Shown: positions 41,473-50,640, numbered from the stretch's first letter. The stretch is 64,000 nt of DNA from Streptomyces griseorubiginosus (GCF_001514195.1 NZ_KQ948751.1:1-64000); one strand, 5' to 3'. Translations and numbers: made by a program. Notes: a model not told the origin generated them from the letters alone.

Positions 41473-43605
41473 GTGACCACGCCGCGCAGTGTCGCGCTCG
41501 AGCGCCTCGCCTACACCCTCGCCGCGCCTGTGCTGGCCGTGGCCCCGAACGTCTACCCCGACAGCCCCGTCAACCAGGTCGTGCAGCTGGCCGGCGCGGC
41601 CGGGATCGGTGGCATCTTCCTGGCTGCCAGGAGCGATGAGCCCGGCGCCGGACGCAAGATCCTGCGCTGGTCCCCGCTGGTCCTGGCCGCCGCCGTCGAC
41701 GTCGCCGCCGGACACACTCCCGGCTGGGGCCCGTGGTGGCTGGACGGGCTGCTCGCCGCCGGATGGGCGGCGGCTGGATCCTTCGTGCTGCCGTTCTCCC
41801 GGCACACCCGCCGCCGTCACCGCCCCGCCGCCGTGGCCCCGGCCCGGCAGCCGCAGGTTGCCGAAGCTGCGGAGCCGTCCCCGGCCGTGCCGGACGATGG
41901 CGCGGACCTGCTCACCCGCGAGGTGCGGCTGATGTGGGAGAACGCCGGGATGCCCGGCCGCACGCACGTCGTCAAGGCCACACGGCACCCCGGCATGCGG
42001 CACGACATGACGATCCTGCTGCGCGCCTCGGAGCCCGGACGGCCGATCACCGGCCTGTCGGAGGCCGCGGTCGCCGCCCCGTTCGCTGTGCCTTCCAGTG
42101 ACGTCGTCCTGGCGGAGGTCGCCATCCAGCCCGGCCGCCAGGGCGGTCCCGGCTGGATGGAGGCCCACATCACCCCCGACGCCAACCAGCGCCGCCGCCA
42201 GGCCCCCACCGACCAGGAGCGCTGGACGGACAAGGTCGGCTCGCCCAAGGGCGGTGCCCCCGGCTCGGTGCTGGTGCACAAGACCCGCGACGACGAACGC
42301 GGGGTGACCTTCTACCGGGCGAAGATGGCGGACTCCACCGAGACCCCGCGCATCGACCTGGCCAAGGTCTGCCGCGCACTGAAGCTCCCCGAGGACGACT
42401 CCTGCGTGTTCGTCCTCATCGACGGAGCCGAGTTCCTGATCAGCGCGTTCGATGAGCCGCCGCTGTCGCAGATCTTCTCCGCGACCCGTGAGCTGCTCAC
42501 CCCGGACGCCAAGGGCATGTATGTGTGCGGGTTCACCATCACCGGCCAGCCGGTGAAGACGATGGTGTACCAGCACGACAAGAACGCCCCGGCCCACGGC
42601 CTCACGCTCGGGGTGTCCCGGTCGGGCAAGACGCAGTTCTTCGCGATCCACATGGCCGCCCAGTCCCTGGACGGACAGGTGGTGTGGCTGGGCACCGTCC
42701 GCAAGGACGAGAAGACCACCGTGCTCGGTCGGTACATCGACCGGCAGGGCTCGAACGCGCTGTGGATGGCCCGTTCGCTGCGGGCGGCGAAGGCGCTGTG
42801 CGAGATCCGCGCCGATATGCCGTGGCCGCACGACGGCCAGCCGCACGACTACAAGCCGGGCGACCCGCGCTGCCCGTACCGGCAGCTCAACGTCTACGGC
42901 GATGAGTTCATGACCGCGGCGCAGGACGCGGACTTCGGCGAGTTCATCCAGAAGGACGGTGAGGACCTCACGGTCACCGGCCTGAAGTACGGCATCGGCT
43001 TCAACCCGGCCGGCCAGTCGCCGTTCGCGCACAACGGATTCTCCACCGAGATGAAGGACAACCTGCGGCAGAACTCGAGGCCGGTCATCTTCAACATGGG
43101 CTCGCCCGGCGCCACCCGCAAGGCGGCGGAGGGCACCATGGAGAACGCCTACGACGTGCCGACCATCCCGGCCCGCTACTCCCGCAGCGAGGGTTCCGCG
43201 ATCGAGCGGGCCATGCGCGGCGAGGCCGACCCGGAGAACGGCGTCTCCACGGGCGGTGTCGCGGTCATCGTCCTCGACAACGGCCGCGCCGTGCTCATGC
43301 GGTCGCTGTACGCGGACTTCGACACCGACCTGTCCGAGCTGTTCCCCGACGAGGTCAACCGGCTCACCGACCACGAGATCGCGGAGCTGGAGAAGCGCGG
43401 CCTGTGGTTCGACTGGAACGAGCCCGTGCGGCCCGGCGAGTTCTGGCCCGAGCCAGACGAGGACGACGACGGCGACAGCCGGTCCCGCCGCCGCGGCGGC
43501 GGAGGCGGCAAGGGCGGCGGCAAACGCAGTTCCACCAGCCGCTCCGAGCAGGTCACCTCACCCCGCCAGGCGCTGGAGGCCATCAAGAGCCTCAACAACG
43601 CCTGA
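41473..43605 (+). CDS. FtsK/SpoIIIE-type DNA translocase (TraB-like)
   Basis: A 710-residue conjugative translocase. Two or three hydrophobic segments lie in the first 110 residues. The motor domain has Walker A GVSRSGKTQFF (G380-T387) and a Walker B-like QLNVYGDEFMT (~475). TVRKDEKTTVLGRYIDRQGS and GYGIGFNPAGQSPFA-type segments follow. In Streptomyces, TraB-type hexamers move double-stranded plasmid DNA between mycelia without a relaxase. The C-terminal ~40 residues are Gly/Arg/Ser-rich. GTG with AAGGAG. It is the central transfer gene of the window. Confidence 0.9.
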   Translation: MTTPRSVALERLAYTLAAPVLAVAPNVYPDSPVNQVVQLAGAAGIGGIFLAARSDEPGAGRKILRWSPLVLAAAVDVAAGHTPGWGPWWLDGLLAAGWAAAGSFVLPFSRHTRRRHRPAAVAPARQPQVAEAAEPSPAVPDDGADLLTREVRLMWENAGMPGRTHVVKATRHPGMRHDMTILLRASEPGRPITGLSEAAVAAPFAVPSSDVVLAEVAIQPGRQGGPGWMEAHITPDANQRRRQAPTDQERWTDKVGSPKGGAPGSVLVHKTRDDERGVTFYRAKMADSTETPRIDLAKVCRALKLPEDDSCVFVLIDGAEFLISAFDEPPLSQIFSATRELLTPDAKGMYVCGFTITGQPVKTMVYQHDKNAPAHGLTLGVSRSGKTQFFAIHMAAQSLDGQVVWLGTVRKDEKTTVLGRYIDRQGSNALWMARSLRAAKALCEIRADMPWPHDGQPHDYKPGDPRCPYRQLNVYGDEFMTAAQDADFGEFIQKDGEDLTVTGLKYGIGFNPAGQSPFAHNGFSTEMKDNLRQNSRPVIFNMGSPGATRKAAEGTMENAYDVPTIPARYSRSEGSAIERAMRGEADPENGVSTGGVAVIVLDNGRAVLMRSLYADFDTDLSELFPDEVNRLTDHEIAELEKRGLWFDWNEPVRPGEFWPEPDEDDDGDSRSRRRGGGGGKGGGKRSSTSRSEQVTSPRQALEAIKSLNNA

Positions 43606-43694
43606 CCGATCCTCTACGCCACATCCATCCCGGGGCCGGTTTGCCCGAGCGCGGCCGGCCCCACCTCGTCTCTCACGAAGGAGGACCACCCGCC

Positions 43695-43883
43695 GTGGCC
43701 CTTTCCGTCTCCGCCGCCGTACTGCTGGGCATCATCGTGTTCGTCCTGCTCAAGGGCGGCTACGTCCGCGTCGGCTCCGCGCTGGCCTGCACGCTGTTCG
43801 GCTTCACCCTCGCCGCCACCGGCCTGGCCCCGGTCATCACCAGCGGCCTGGCCTCGTTCGCCGGCCTGATCTCCAGCCTCTGA
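43695..43883 (+). CDS. small membrane spread-type protein
   Basis: A 62-residue protein with two hydrophobic helices (LSVSAAVLLGIIVFVLLKGG and SALACTLFGFTLAATGLAPV) joined by a short polar turn. GTG with AAGGAGG. Small two-span proteins next to traB are typical of Streptomyces spd loci. It stops one base before the end of a convergent zinc-ribbon gene. Confidence 0.78.
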   Translation: MALSVSAAVLLGIIVFVLLKGGYVRVGSALACTLFGFTLAATGLAPVITSGLASFAGLISSL

Positions 43884-44045
43884 CTACGCCTCGGTCCACG
43901 GCGGGTCGGGCGTGTAGTTGAGCCCCTCGCAGAAGCGGCAGTCCCACTCCGAGGGGATCTCCCACTTGTCGACCCAGAAGCCGACCTGCTTGCCCACGAA
44001 GTAGTTGTCGCCCCCGCACCATCCGCAATCGAAGACGAACTCCAC
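43884..44045 (-). CDS. small zinc-ribbon protein on opposite strand (53 aa)
   Basis: GTG at 44045, preceded by GGAAGGGGATCT, opens a 53-codon frame (MEFVFDCGWCGGDNYFVGKQ, VGFWVDKWEIPSEWDCRFCE, GLNYTPDPPW). Two CxxC pairs 27 residues apart make a standard zinc ribbon. It fills the gap exactly, converging on the upstream gene with adjacent stops. Orientation against all surrounding transfer genes suggests separate regulation, e.g. as a regulator. Confidence 0.75.
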   Translation of the reverse strand: MEFVFDCGWCGGDNYFVGKQVGFWVDKWEIPSEWDCRFCEGLNYTPDPPWTEA

Positions 44046-44142
44046 CAGATCCCCTTCCCCGCGCCTGATGGTTCGAGGATGCCCGGGGCGCAGGTGCGGT
44101 GACTACCCACCCGCCAGCCTCAACTCACCTGCTGCACAACGC

Positions 44143-44182
44143 CGAAGGGCGCCGCCGGACACGACTCCGGCGACGCCCTTCG
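44143..44182 (+). terminator. hairpin in spd intergenic region (first of two)
   Basis: AAGGGCGCCGCCGGA pairs with TCCGGCGACGCCCTT (15 bp, one mismatch, six-base loop). Confidence 0.65.
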
Positions 44183-44208
44183 CCGTTGCGCGCGGCCACT
44201 TCCCCACA

Positions 44209-44239
44209 CGCCCTCCCGGCCATCACGGCCAGGAGGGCG
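44209..44239 (+). terminator. hairpin in spd intergenic region (second of two)
   Basis: CGCCCTCCCGGCC pairs with GGCCAGGAGGGCG (13 bp, one mismatch, loop ATCAC), 30 bp before the next start. Confidence 0.65.
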
Positions 44240-44269
44240 CGCCCCTTCCCGCGTGATCGGAGAACCCCC

Positions 44270-44764
44270 ATGGACCCCCTGAACACCACCCAACCCGGCA
44301 TGCCCGAGTCCGAGGCCGCGGCCGAAGCCCGCCGCCTGATCGACGAATGGGCGAGCAAGCCCGTACGCCACCACCCCACCTCGTTCCGCGACGACACCGA
44401 GCCCCCGGCCTTCGGCACCACCCCGCCCGTGCGGCAGGAGGACCACCGGATCGTCCCGGCCTGGGCGGCCGGGATCGCCGTCGCGAGCATCGGCGTCGGC
44501 GCCGGCGTCACCGGCATCGGCTGCGGCGCCTGGCTCGTGCTCCAGGGCCTGGCCTCCGTCACGTTGAACAGCGTCCTCATGGTCACCCTGCCGTTCGCGG
44601 GCCTGGCCATGGCCGCCACCGCCATCGGCGGCGCGATCAGCAAGGCCCGAGCGGCCGTCACCAAGAACGTCTACGAGGGTCCGGTCACCCACCACACCGA
44701 GATCCACAACAACAGCACCACGCGCGGGGCGTTCTTCGCCCGCACCCGCAACGAGATCTACTGA
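44270..44764 (+). CDS. membrane protein of the spread region
   Basis: A 164-residue protein. The polar N-terminus (~1-65) is followed by two transmembrane helices (AWAAGIAVASIGVGAGVTGI and LNSVLMVTLPFAGLAMAATA). The C-terminus (HHTEIHNNSTTRGAFFARTR) is polar. The His/Asn-rich end is seen in other Streptomyces Spd-type proteins. ATG after CGGAGAA. Presumed partner in intramycelial spreading; no enzymatic motif. Confidence 0.75.
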   Translation: MDPLNTTQPGMPESEAAAEARRLIDEWASKPVRHHPTSFRDDTEPPAFGTTPPVRQEDHRIVPAWAAGIAVASIGVGAGVTGIGCGAWLVLQGLASVTLNSVLMVTLPFAGLAMAATAIGGAISKARAAVTKNVYEGPVTHHTEIHNNSTTRGAFFARTRNEIY

Positions 44765-44823
44765 CCGGCCCCGGCCAGCCCCGCACCGCCCACCCTCCCC
44801 CTCACCGAAGGAGCAGCTACGCC

Positions 44824-45615
44824 ATGCCCAGCAACGACAAGCCGGTCAACGGCCAGGACAACCCGTCCTTCCTCGACGTGCTCAACCAGATGCCGCCCGC
44901 ACCGCCGGTCCCCGAGCTGGACGGCAAGCACGGCAGCGGACGGTTCGCGCGGGTGCGCGCCGCGTGGAAGACGTCCTGGGAGGAAGGCGGCTTCTTCTAC
45001 CAGCGGTGGGAGGAGGTCTTCCAGGCCCGGCACGCCAGCCGACACGAGATCGCCAACTGGATCAAGGCGATCGCACTGTTCGGCGCTCTCAGCCTCATCG
45101 TGATGATGATGAACGCCGCCCGCGACATCGCCTCCGCCACGCTCAAGGGCCTGTCCGACATCCCGGCCACCAGCGCCAGCGACGGCAGCGGCCTCTGGGG
45201 CACCGTCGACCACCCCATCCGGGTCTTCCTCGCCGACCAGGCCGCGCACCTGTCCGTCGCCCCGGCCGCCCTGTACGCGTTCTGGCAGCTCACCGGCCTG
45301 CTCGGTCTGGTCGGCGGGTTCTTCGGCAACGCCGGCGCCCGCATTGCTTGGCTGCTGTTCGGGATCGGCAGCCTCGCGATGATCTGGTCCGCCGCCCCGG
45401 CCGGAGGCCGCGCAGCTGCTACCGGGCTCGCCGCCCTCATGTGGGCGCTGGCCAGCATGCTCGCCCTGCGCGGCCTGACCCTGCGGCCCATCGTCCACAA
45501 CCACCCGCCGCAGTACCAGTTCAACCCCGCGCTCCACCTACACGCCACCATCCCCGCCCCCAGCCCGGCGGGCGATGACCTCGGTCCCGACAACATCCAC
45601 CAGCTCCAGCGCTGA
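44824..45615 (+). CDS. polytopic membrane protein of the spread region
   Basis: A 263-residue protein with about four transmembrane helices between residues 80 and 225 (ANWIKAIALFGALSLIVMMM, LYAFWQLTGLLGLVGGFFGN, IAWLLFGIGSLAMIWSAAPA, AAATGLAALMWALASMLALR) and polar ends. ATG with AAGGAG. It follows the previous membrane gene by 60 bp. The number of spans and context fit an Spd-type inner-membrane protein. Confidence 0.78.
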   Translation: MPSNDKPVNGQDNPSFLDVLNQMPPAPPVPELDGKHGSGRFARVRAAWKTSWEEGGFFYQRWEEVFQARHASRHEIANWIKAIALFGALSLIVMMMNAARDIASATLKGLSDIPATSASDGSGLWGTVDHPIRVFLADQAAHLSVAPAALYAFWQLTGLLGLVGGFFGNAGARIAWLLFGIGSLAMIWSAAPAGGRAAATGLAALMWALASMLALRGLTLRPIVHNHPPQYQFNPALHLHATIPAPSPAGDDLGPDNIHQLQR

Positions 45616-45730
45616 CCTGACGCTCTGCCTGGCCCTCGCTCACCCCGCCCCGGGGTCGGCGAGGACCGGACAGGCCGCCCGGCCGCACGCACCACCGTCC
45701 CTGTCCCCACCGCACACAAGGAGATCCGCC

Positions 45731-45937
45731 ATGCCGAACAAGACCCCAACGTCGGTGCAGGGCTGGTTCATCCCCGCGCAGGTCGCCGCCGCGGCCAAGA
45801 AGAAGCTGTCGTTACCGGCGCGCATCGCGCTGGGGGCCGTGGCGCTTCTCGCGATCGTGCTCGGCTCCCACACGAGCGCGGACGGTCAGCCCGCCACCCC
45901 CTCCCCGAGCCCGTCGGCCACGACGGCCGGGCGGTGA
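45731..45937 (+). CDS. small single-span protein
   Basis: A 68-residue protein: a basic amphipathic start (FIPAQVAAAAKKKLSLPARI), one transmembrane helix (ALGAVALLAIVLGS), then a Ser/Pro/Thr tail. GAGATCCGCC precedes ATG. The stop overlaps the next GTG by four bases. The upstream gap has a CTCGC...GGCGAG hairpin (45643-45672) and the recurrent ACCGGACAG motif. Confidence 0.72.
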   Translation: MPNKTPTSVQGWFIPAQVAAAAKKKLSLPARIALGAVALLAIVLGSHTSADGQPATPSPSPSATTAGR

Positions 45938-46608
45938 CCTCCGTGGACCTCACACTCCCGTGGATGAGCCGCGCCGACCGGCGCCGCTGGCGGTCCGCCC
46001 GGACCATCAGCGACCTCGGTGAGCTGATGGCCCTCTGGCTGGAGGGAAAGATCGCGTCCCGCCTCGGCTACCAGCCGCGCTACGGGCCCGACGATGAGAC
46101 CGCGCACCTGGTGCCCACCCTCGCCGCCCTGTGCCGGGCCGGATACGTCACCACTCAGTCGCAGCCCGGACTCGTCGGCACCAGCATGGACGGCCTGTGG
46201 TGGGAACAGCGCGCCGCCCTCGAGCTGGTGGTCACAGACCCGACCCTGTTCCACCGCCTGGTCGACGCCGCGTACGCGGCCGATCTGATCGTCCGGATCA
46301 ACGACTACCGCCCCGACGGCGGCGTCCAGGAGCAGCCCGTCGTCGTCACCACCTGCGACGGCGAGGCCATGACCGCGTTCGGCGGCCGCATCTCCCGCGC
46401 GGACATGGCCATTCAGTGGCCCGGCCTGGACCGCGACCTCTACCGCGCGGTCAGCACCGGCACGTACGTCTCGATCATCGCCCCCGAGTACGGGGGCGCC
46501 GGCGAATGGATGTGGGTTGTCCTCGACTTCCTCACCGGCCAGCGCCGCCACGACCCGGCCGACCCGTGGGCGAGCAGCACCCCGCCCACCCGCCCCGCCC
46601 GCGGCTGA
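45934..46608 (+). CDS. DUF6919-like conserved Streptomyces protein
   Basis: A 224-residue protein beginning LTLPWMSRADRRRWRSARTI then DLGELMALWLEGKIASRLGY. This resembles a Streptomyces-specific family with a helical N-domain and a C-terminal WMWVVLDFLTG strand region (I recall it as DUF6919; not verified). The middle contains AGYVTTQSQPG. GTG start overlaps the upstream stop. No enzymatic residues can be named. Confidence 0.75.
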   Translation: MTSVDLTLPWMSRADRRRWRSARTISDLGELMALWLEGKIASRLGYQPRYGPDDETAHLVPTLAALCRAGYVTTQSQPGLVGTSMDGLWWEQRAALELVVTDPTLFHRLVDAAYAADLIVRINDYRPDGGVQEQPVVVTTCDGEAMTAFGGRISRADMAIQWPGLDRDLYRAVSTGTYVSIIAPEYGGAGEWMWVVLDFLTGQRRHDPADPWASSTPPTRPARG

Positions 46609-46778
46609 CGTTCATCCAGCTCCGGTCGCTCCGCCTGGTCCTCGCCCACCCGCTCCGGCGCGGTGAGCGAGCACCGGACAGGCCAACCGGCCGCCAGCAC
46701 CATCCCGCGCCTTGCCGACGCACCTCGCGCCGGCGGGGCGCGCTGCTTGCCGCCCACCGACGTCTGGAGGAACAGCCC

Positions 46779-46883
46779 GTGCTCATCCCCCGACCGCGCC
46801 GCCGGATCGGCAGGCCCCGCCCGCAGCGGCCCGGCCCCCGCTACCCGCGCCCCGCACCCCTGCCTGGCGCCTGGAGGCAGTGA
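46779..46883 (+). CDS. possible 34-aa basic leader peptide
   Basis: GTG preceded by CTGGAGGAAC opens a 34-codon frame rich in Arg and Pro (MLIPRPRRRIGRPRPQRPGP) whose TGA overlaps the ATG of the next gene. The strong ribosome site and coupling suggest it is translated, perhaps only to couple the downstream gene. In the degenerate copy at 51028 the same start is followed by a stop at codon 5. Confidence 0.4.
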   Translation: MLIPRPRRRIGRPRPQRPGPRYPRPAPLPGAWRQ

Positions 46884-47317
46884 TGGGCGCCCCGCAGCAC
46901 GAGGACATCGACCTGGTCGACGTCGACCCCTACGACCCCGGTGACGGCTCGATACCGGTCCTCCGGTGGAAGCAGGCCGGATACGAAAACCTGGCCACCC
47001 GCCGGCAGTTACGGGAGATGGGGCTGCGGCCCGGCGGCCAGCAGCCCGTTGCCCGCATCGAGTGCCGTCGCGGCCGGCGCATCGCCTACCTGTACCGGAT
47101 CGACCTGGCGAAGCCAAAGCGGCCGATGACGCTCGCCAAGGAGCTCGCGCTCGACAAGGCGATGGCCGCACGGCAAACCTGCCCCCTCTGCGGCCGCCGC
47201 TACCACCACTGCCTTCCGCTCAAAACCCTTGGCAGCTGCCTGGAGTGCCATGACGGCACCCCCGCTGATCCCTCCAGCTACGTCATCGCCGCGGCCGCGC
47301 ACCGGCTGGCTGCCTGA
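46883..47317 (+). CDS. RRQL-motif zinc-binding protein
   Basis: A 144-residue protein with the ATRRQLREMGLRPGGQQPVA segment that names the RRQL family, and CPLCGRRYHHC ... CLECHDGT, two CxxC pairs that form a zinc finger. Common on Streptomyces plasmids, function unknown. ATG with GGAGG. It is convergent with the NLR-type gene (13 bp between stops). A shortened copy lies at 51135. Confidence 0.82.
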   Translation: MGAPQHEDIDLVDVDPYDPGDGSIPVLRWKQAGYENLATRRQLREMGLRPGGQQPVARIECRRGRRIAYLYRIDLAKPKRPMTLAKELALDKAMAARQTCPLCGRRYHHCLPLKTLGSCLECHDGTPADPSSYVIAAAAHRLAA

Positions 47318-47329
47318 ACTCAAAGAGTC

Positions 47330-50300
47330 CTAGCTGTGATCGCGCCAGTGGGCAAGGTTGTGTCGAAGGACCCAGAGGTGCGGATGATCCTCTCCCAGAG
47401 CCTGTGTCATCCGATCCAGCAGTTGCGTGGTTGCGGTAATGGCTCCTGCCGCATCCCCTGCACGACCTTGCCAGTAGGCGAAGCTGCCCCAGGCAGCGAA
47501 AGTGTGAGGATGACTCTCCCCGATGGTTCGTCGGCGAGCAGCAAGAAGTTGCGCATACGCGTCGGCAGCTCCGGCCGCGTCGCCCGCCTTCCCCTTCCAT
47601 CCGGCGAGGTTGTGGCGGGTGGCGAGGGTGTCGGGGTGGTCGGGACCTAGTACGCGGAGGCGGTCGTCCAGGAGGTCGGCGAAGGCTTCGGCAGCTCCGG
47701 CCGCGTCGCCCGCCTCTCCCTTCCATCCGGCGAGGTTGTGGCGGGTGGCGAGGGTGTCGGGGTGGTCGGGACCTAGTACGCGGAGGCGGTCGTCCAGGAG
47801 GTCGGCGAAGGCTTCGGCAGCTCCGGCCGCGTCGCCCGCCTTTCCGTTCCAAAACGCGAGGTTGTGGCGAGTTTTGAGGGTTTCGGGATGGTCAGGGCCC
47901 AGTACACCGCTGCGGTCGCTCAGGAGGTTGGCGAGGGTTTGGGCGGCTCCGGCCGCGTCGCCGGCTTCTCCCCTCTGGATGGCGAGGTTGTTCCAAGCTT
48001 TGAGGGTGTCAGGATGGGCAGGGCCCAGCACACGGAGGCAGTCCTCCAGCAGGTCGGCGAAGGTTTGGGTGGCACCGGCCGTATCTCCCGTCGTGCTCTT
48101 CCAGGTGGCGAGGTTGTTGCGGGTGGCGAGGGTGTCGGGATGGTTAGGGCCCAATACCCGCAGGCAGTCCTCCAGGAGGTCGGCGTATGCTTCGGCGGCT
48201 CCGGCCGGATCGCCCATCTTCCCCTTCCATCCGGCGAGGTTGTTGCGGGTTCTGAGGGTGTCGGGATGGTCGGGTCCAAATACCCGGACCATGTGATCCA
48301 GAAGGCCGGCGAGGGCTTGGGCGGCTCCGGCGGCATCGCCCGCCTCCCCTTTTGAATGCGCGAGGTTGTTCCAGGTTGTGAGGGTGTCGGGGTGGTCTGG
48401 GCCAAGGACCCGGACCATGTCCTCTAGGAGGTCGGCGAGGGCTTGGGCGGCTCCGGCGGCATCGCCCGCCTCTCCCCTCCAAACGGCGAGGCTACCTCGG
48501 GTCCTGAGGATGTCGCGATGGTCAGGGTCTAGTACCCGGAGGCGGTTGGTGAGGAGGTCGGCGTACGCTTGGGCGGCTCCGGCTGCGTCGCCCGCCTCTC
48601 CCCTCCAACTGGCTAGGTTGTGGCGGACTTTGAGGGTTTCGCCATGGTCGGGGCCAAGTACTCGGACCGCGTCGTCCAAGAGGTCGGCGTACGCTTGGGC
48701 GGCTCCGGCTGCGTCGCCCGCTTCTCCCTTCCATCTGGCGAGGTTGTTACGGGTGGCGAGAGTGCCGGGATGATCGGAGCCCAGGTGACAACGGGCCGTT
48801 TCAAAAAAGTGCTGGTAGTAGTCGTGAGCAGCGGTGACCTGGCCTGCGGCTCCGAGGCTGGTACCGGTGCGGTACAGCACAGGGTGCGCGAACGGCCGAT
48901 ACAGATCGGTTTCTGAGTGTGCTGCGAGAGCGGTGGTGTTGGCGCGCAGGGCTTGGGCGAGTCGGGTGTCGCGTTCGATGTCGGGCCAGGCGAAGATCAG
49001 TGAGTCGGCTGCAGCGTGGGCGGTCTCGTGGCGTTGCGCGGGGTTGAGGGCGTCGCGGACGGCGTGTTGGAGAAGCTGGTGGACACGTACGGCGGTTACG
49101 GGTGTGTCGGGCGTGTAGGTGAGGAGGCTGAGTCGGCGCAGGGCGCTGATCGCCCGTTCCACCTCCGCTGCCAAAACCGGTTCTGCCTCGCCTGAGTCGG
49201 CCCCGTTCTTAGCTCGTAGCTGGTTGTCGGACTGGCATGTGCGGTTGTAGGCGAGGTAGGTGCGGGCGGGCTCGCTGGTCAGGACGGTGGCGGGAATTCC
49301 GTACGGATCGAGGTAGGCGGCGAGTTGGAGGAGGGGGCGTGCGAGCCCTTCGGGTCTGAGCGTGTCGGCGTGGTCGATGGACAGTTCCCACGCGGCGGCG
49401 ACGGTATGGGGTTGCTGGTCGGGCAGCAGGTCGGGGGCAAGGTCGCGCAGCTCAGTCGCCCGGTCGGCGAGGGCCTGCCGGTAAGCATCGACGGTGCTGC
49501 TGGTATCGGCTAGGTAGGCGGCCGCCTGCGACAGAGCGAGTGGCAGGTGCCCGAGGTCCGCGGCCAGCGCTGCAAGGACCTCATCTCGTTCAGTTCGTTC
49601 GTACGCGGCGAGCGCTTCGGATAGGTAGGCGATGGCCTGCTCGGGGGTGAACAGGCCGACCTGCAGGCGGTTTCGGCCGGGCCCGGCGAGGGCTGCATCC
49701 TGGCGGCGAGTGGTGATCAGGGTGCGCCCATGGGGGCTCGCCGGCGGCCACAGGCCGTCCATGTCCTTGGGGAGGGTGAGGTCGTCCAAAACCACCAGCC
49801 ATCGCAGTGGTGCAGCCGACCGTTTCGGGGCGAGCCACGCCAGGAAAGCGTTGGCGGCCTGGTCCGGATCCTCCAAACTGCTCGCGCAGAGTTCACGGCC
49901 AGCCTGTGCGAGGCGGTCGATGATCGCGGACCGTTCGGTGGCGGTTACCCACACCACCACGTCCACCGTCCCGGCAGCGAGCACCGTGCGGGCGTAGTCG
50001 GCGGCTATCTGGGACTTGCCAACGCCCCCCAAACCAACGAGCGCGCCCCCTGCGGGGATCCCCCCCGCTGACCGGCCCTCGAGGATGGCAGTACCGCCGC
50101 CCTCCAACATGGCCTGCAACTGATCGGCCTCCGCACGGTGTTGGAAAGCCAGGGCGGCCGGAGGGATCGGCCCGACCAGCCGTGGCTCAGGCCTTGGGCC
50201 GCTCTCGAACACGTCGCTCGGTCCGCTGCCGGTTTCATCCGCGTGGTCCAGAGGCCCGAGCGGCAGTGCTTCATCGGTCGCGTCTGCACTGCCCGCAGCC

Positions 50301-50539
50301 ACATCACGGAGATCGAGCAGATTTTGGACGTCGAGTCTCAGCACGGTGGCAAGCGCGGTGACCGTGTCCATGCTCGGGATCGGCCCGTCAGCACGAAAGA
50401 ACTGCTGCACCGTCGTCCGGGAAACCTTCACCCGCCCCTGAGCCGTGCGCTCAGCCAACGCCGTCTTGCTCAGACCGACCGTGACCCTGGCTCGGTCGAC
50501 CGTCTTACGCAACTCTGCCAAAGCCTCTTCACGCGTCAT
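47330..50539 (-). CDS. HTH-NB-ARC-TPR protein (NLR-like STAND NTPase)
   Basis: A 1069-residue protein. Residues ~8-78 form an XRE-type HTH. An NB-ARC ATPase follows with Walker A GLGGVGKS (169-176), Walker B RWLVVLDDL (~248), TLITTRRQ and the GLPL-type GHLPLALSQAAAYL. A linker comes next, then from ~586 to the end eleven full 42-residue TPR units (LGPDHPDTLATRHNLAGWKG, EAGDAAGAAEAFADLLDDRL) plus half a unit. The repeats are nearly identical at DNA level, units 8-10 especially. STAND proteins of this layout act as regulators or as phage-sensing defence proteins. It interrupts the plus-strand plasmid genes in opposite orientation. Confidence 0.88.
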   Translation of the reverse strand: MTREEALAELRKTVDRARVTVGLSKTALAERTAQGRVKVSRTTVQQFFRADGPIPSMDTVTALATVLRLDVQNLLDLRDVAAGSADATDEALPLGPLDHADETGSGPSDVFESGPRPEPRLVGPIPPAALAFQHRAEADQLQAMLEGGGTAILEGRSAGGIPAGGALVGLGGVGKSQIAADYARTVLAAGTVDVVVWVTATERSAIIDRLAQAGRELCASSLEDPDQAANAFLAWLAPKRSAAPLRWLVVLDDLTLPKDMDGLWPPASPHGRTLITTRRQDAALAGPGRNRLQVGLFTPEQAIAYLSEALAAYERTERDEVLAALAADLGHLPLALSQAAAYLADTSSTVDAYRQALADRATELRDLAPDLLPDQQPHTVAAAWELSIDHADTLRPEGLARPLLQLAAYLDPYGIPATVLTSEPARTYLAYNRTCQSDNQLRAKNGADSGEAEPVLAAEVERAISALRRLSLLTYTPDTPVTAVRVHQLLQHAVRDALNPAQRHETAHAAADSLIFAWPDIERDTRLAQALRANTTALAAHSETDLYRPFAHPVLYRTGTSLGAAGQVTAAHDYYQHFFETARCHLGSDHPGTLATRNNLARWKGEAGDAAGAAQAYADLLDDAVRVLGPDHGETLKVRHNLASWRGEAGDAAGAAQAYADLLTNRLRVLDPDHRDILRTRGSLAVWRGEAGDAAGAAQALADLLEDMVRVLGPDHPDTLTTWNNLAHSKGEAGDAAGAAQALAGLLDHMVRVFGPDHPDTLRTRNNLAGWKGKMGDPAGAAEAYADLLEDCLRVLGPNHPDTLATRNNLATWKSTTGDTAGATQTFADLLEDCLRVLGPAHPDTLKAWNNLAIQRGEAGDAAGAAQTLANLLSDRSGVLGPDHPETLKTRHNLAFWNGKAGDAAGAAEAFADLLDDRLRVLGPDHPDTLATRHNLAGWKGEAGDAAGAAEAFADLLDDRLRVLGPDHPDTLATRHNLAGWKGKAGDAAGAADAYAQLLAARRRTIGESHPHTFAAWGSFAYWQGRAGDAAGAITATTQLLDRMTQALGEDHPHLWVLRHNLAHWRDHS

Positions 50540-50605
50540 ACCCGTGTCCCCCGCGTCGTGCTACCGCCGTCCCAGCGCCGTGGTGTGTTCAGCACTGCAC
50601 CACAT

Positions 50606-50640
50606 TGTTCAACACCGTCCACAGCGAACACCGTTGAACA
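50606..50640. promoter_or_regulatory. inverted repeat upstream of NLR-like gene
   Basis: TGTTCAAC (50606-50613) and GTTGAACA (50633-50640) form an inverted repeat in an AT-richer stretch between the divergent genes, with further TGTTCAGCAC and GAACACC half-sites. A plausible operator for the protein's own HTH domain. Confidence 0.45.

Noticed and set aside
39020..41480. Minus-strand frames of 469 and 697 residues in the transfer region
   Set aside because: Shadows of the low-complexity 38673 gene; composition follows the GC skew of the opposite codons.
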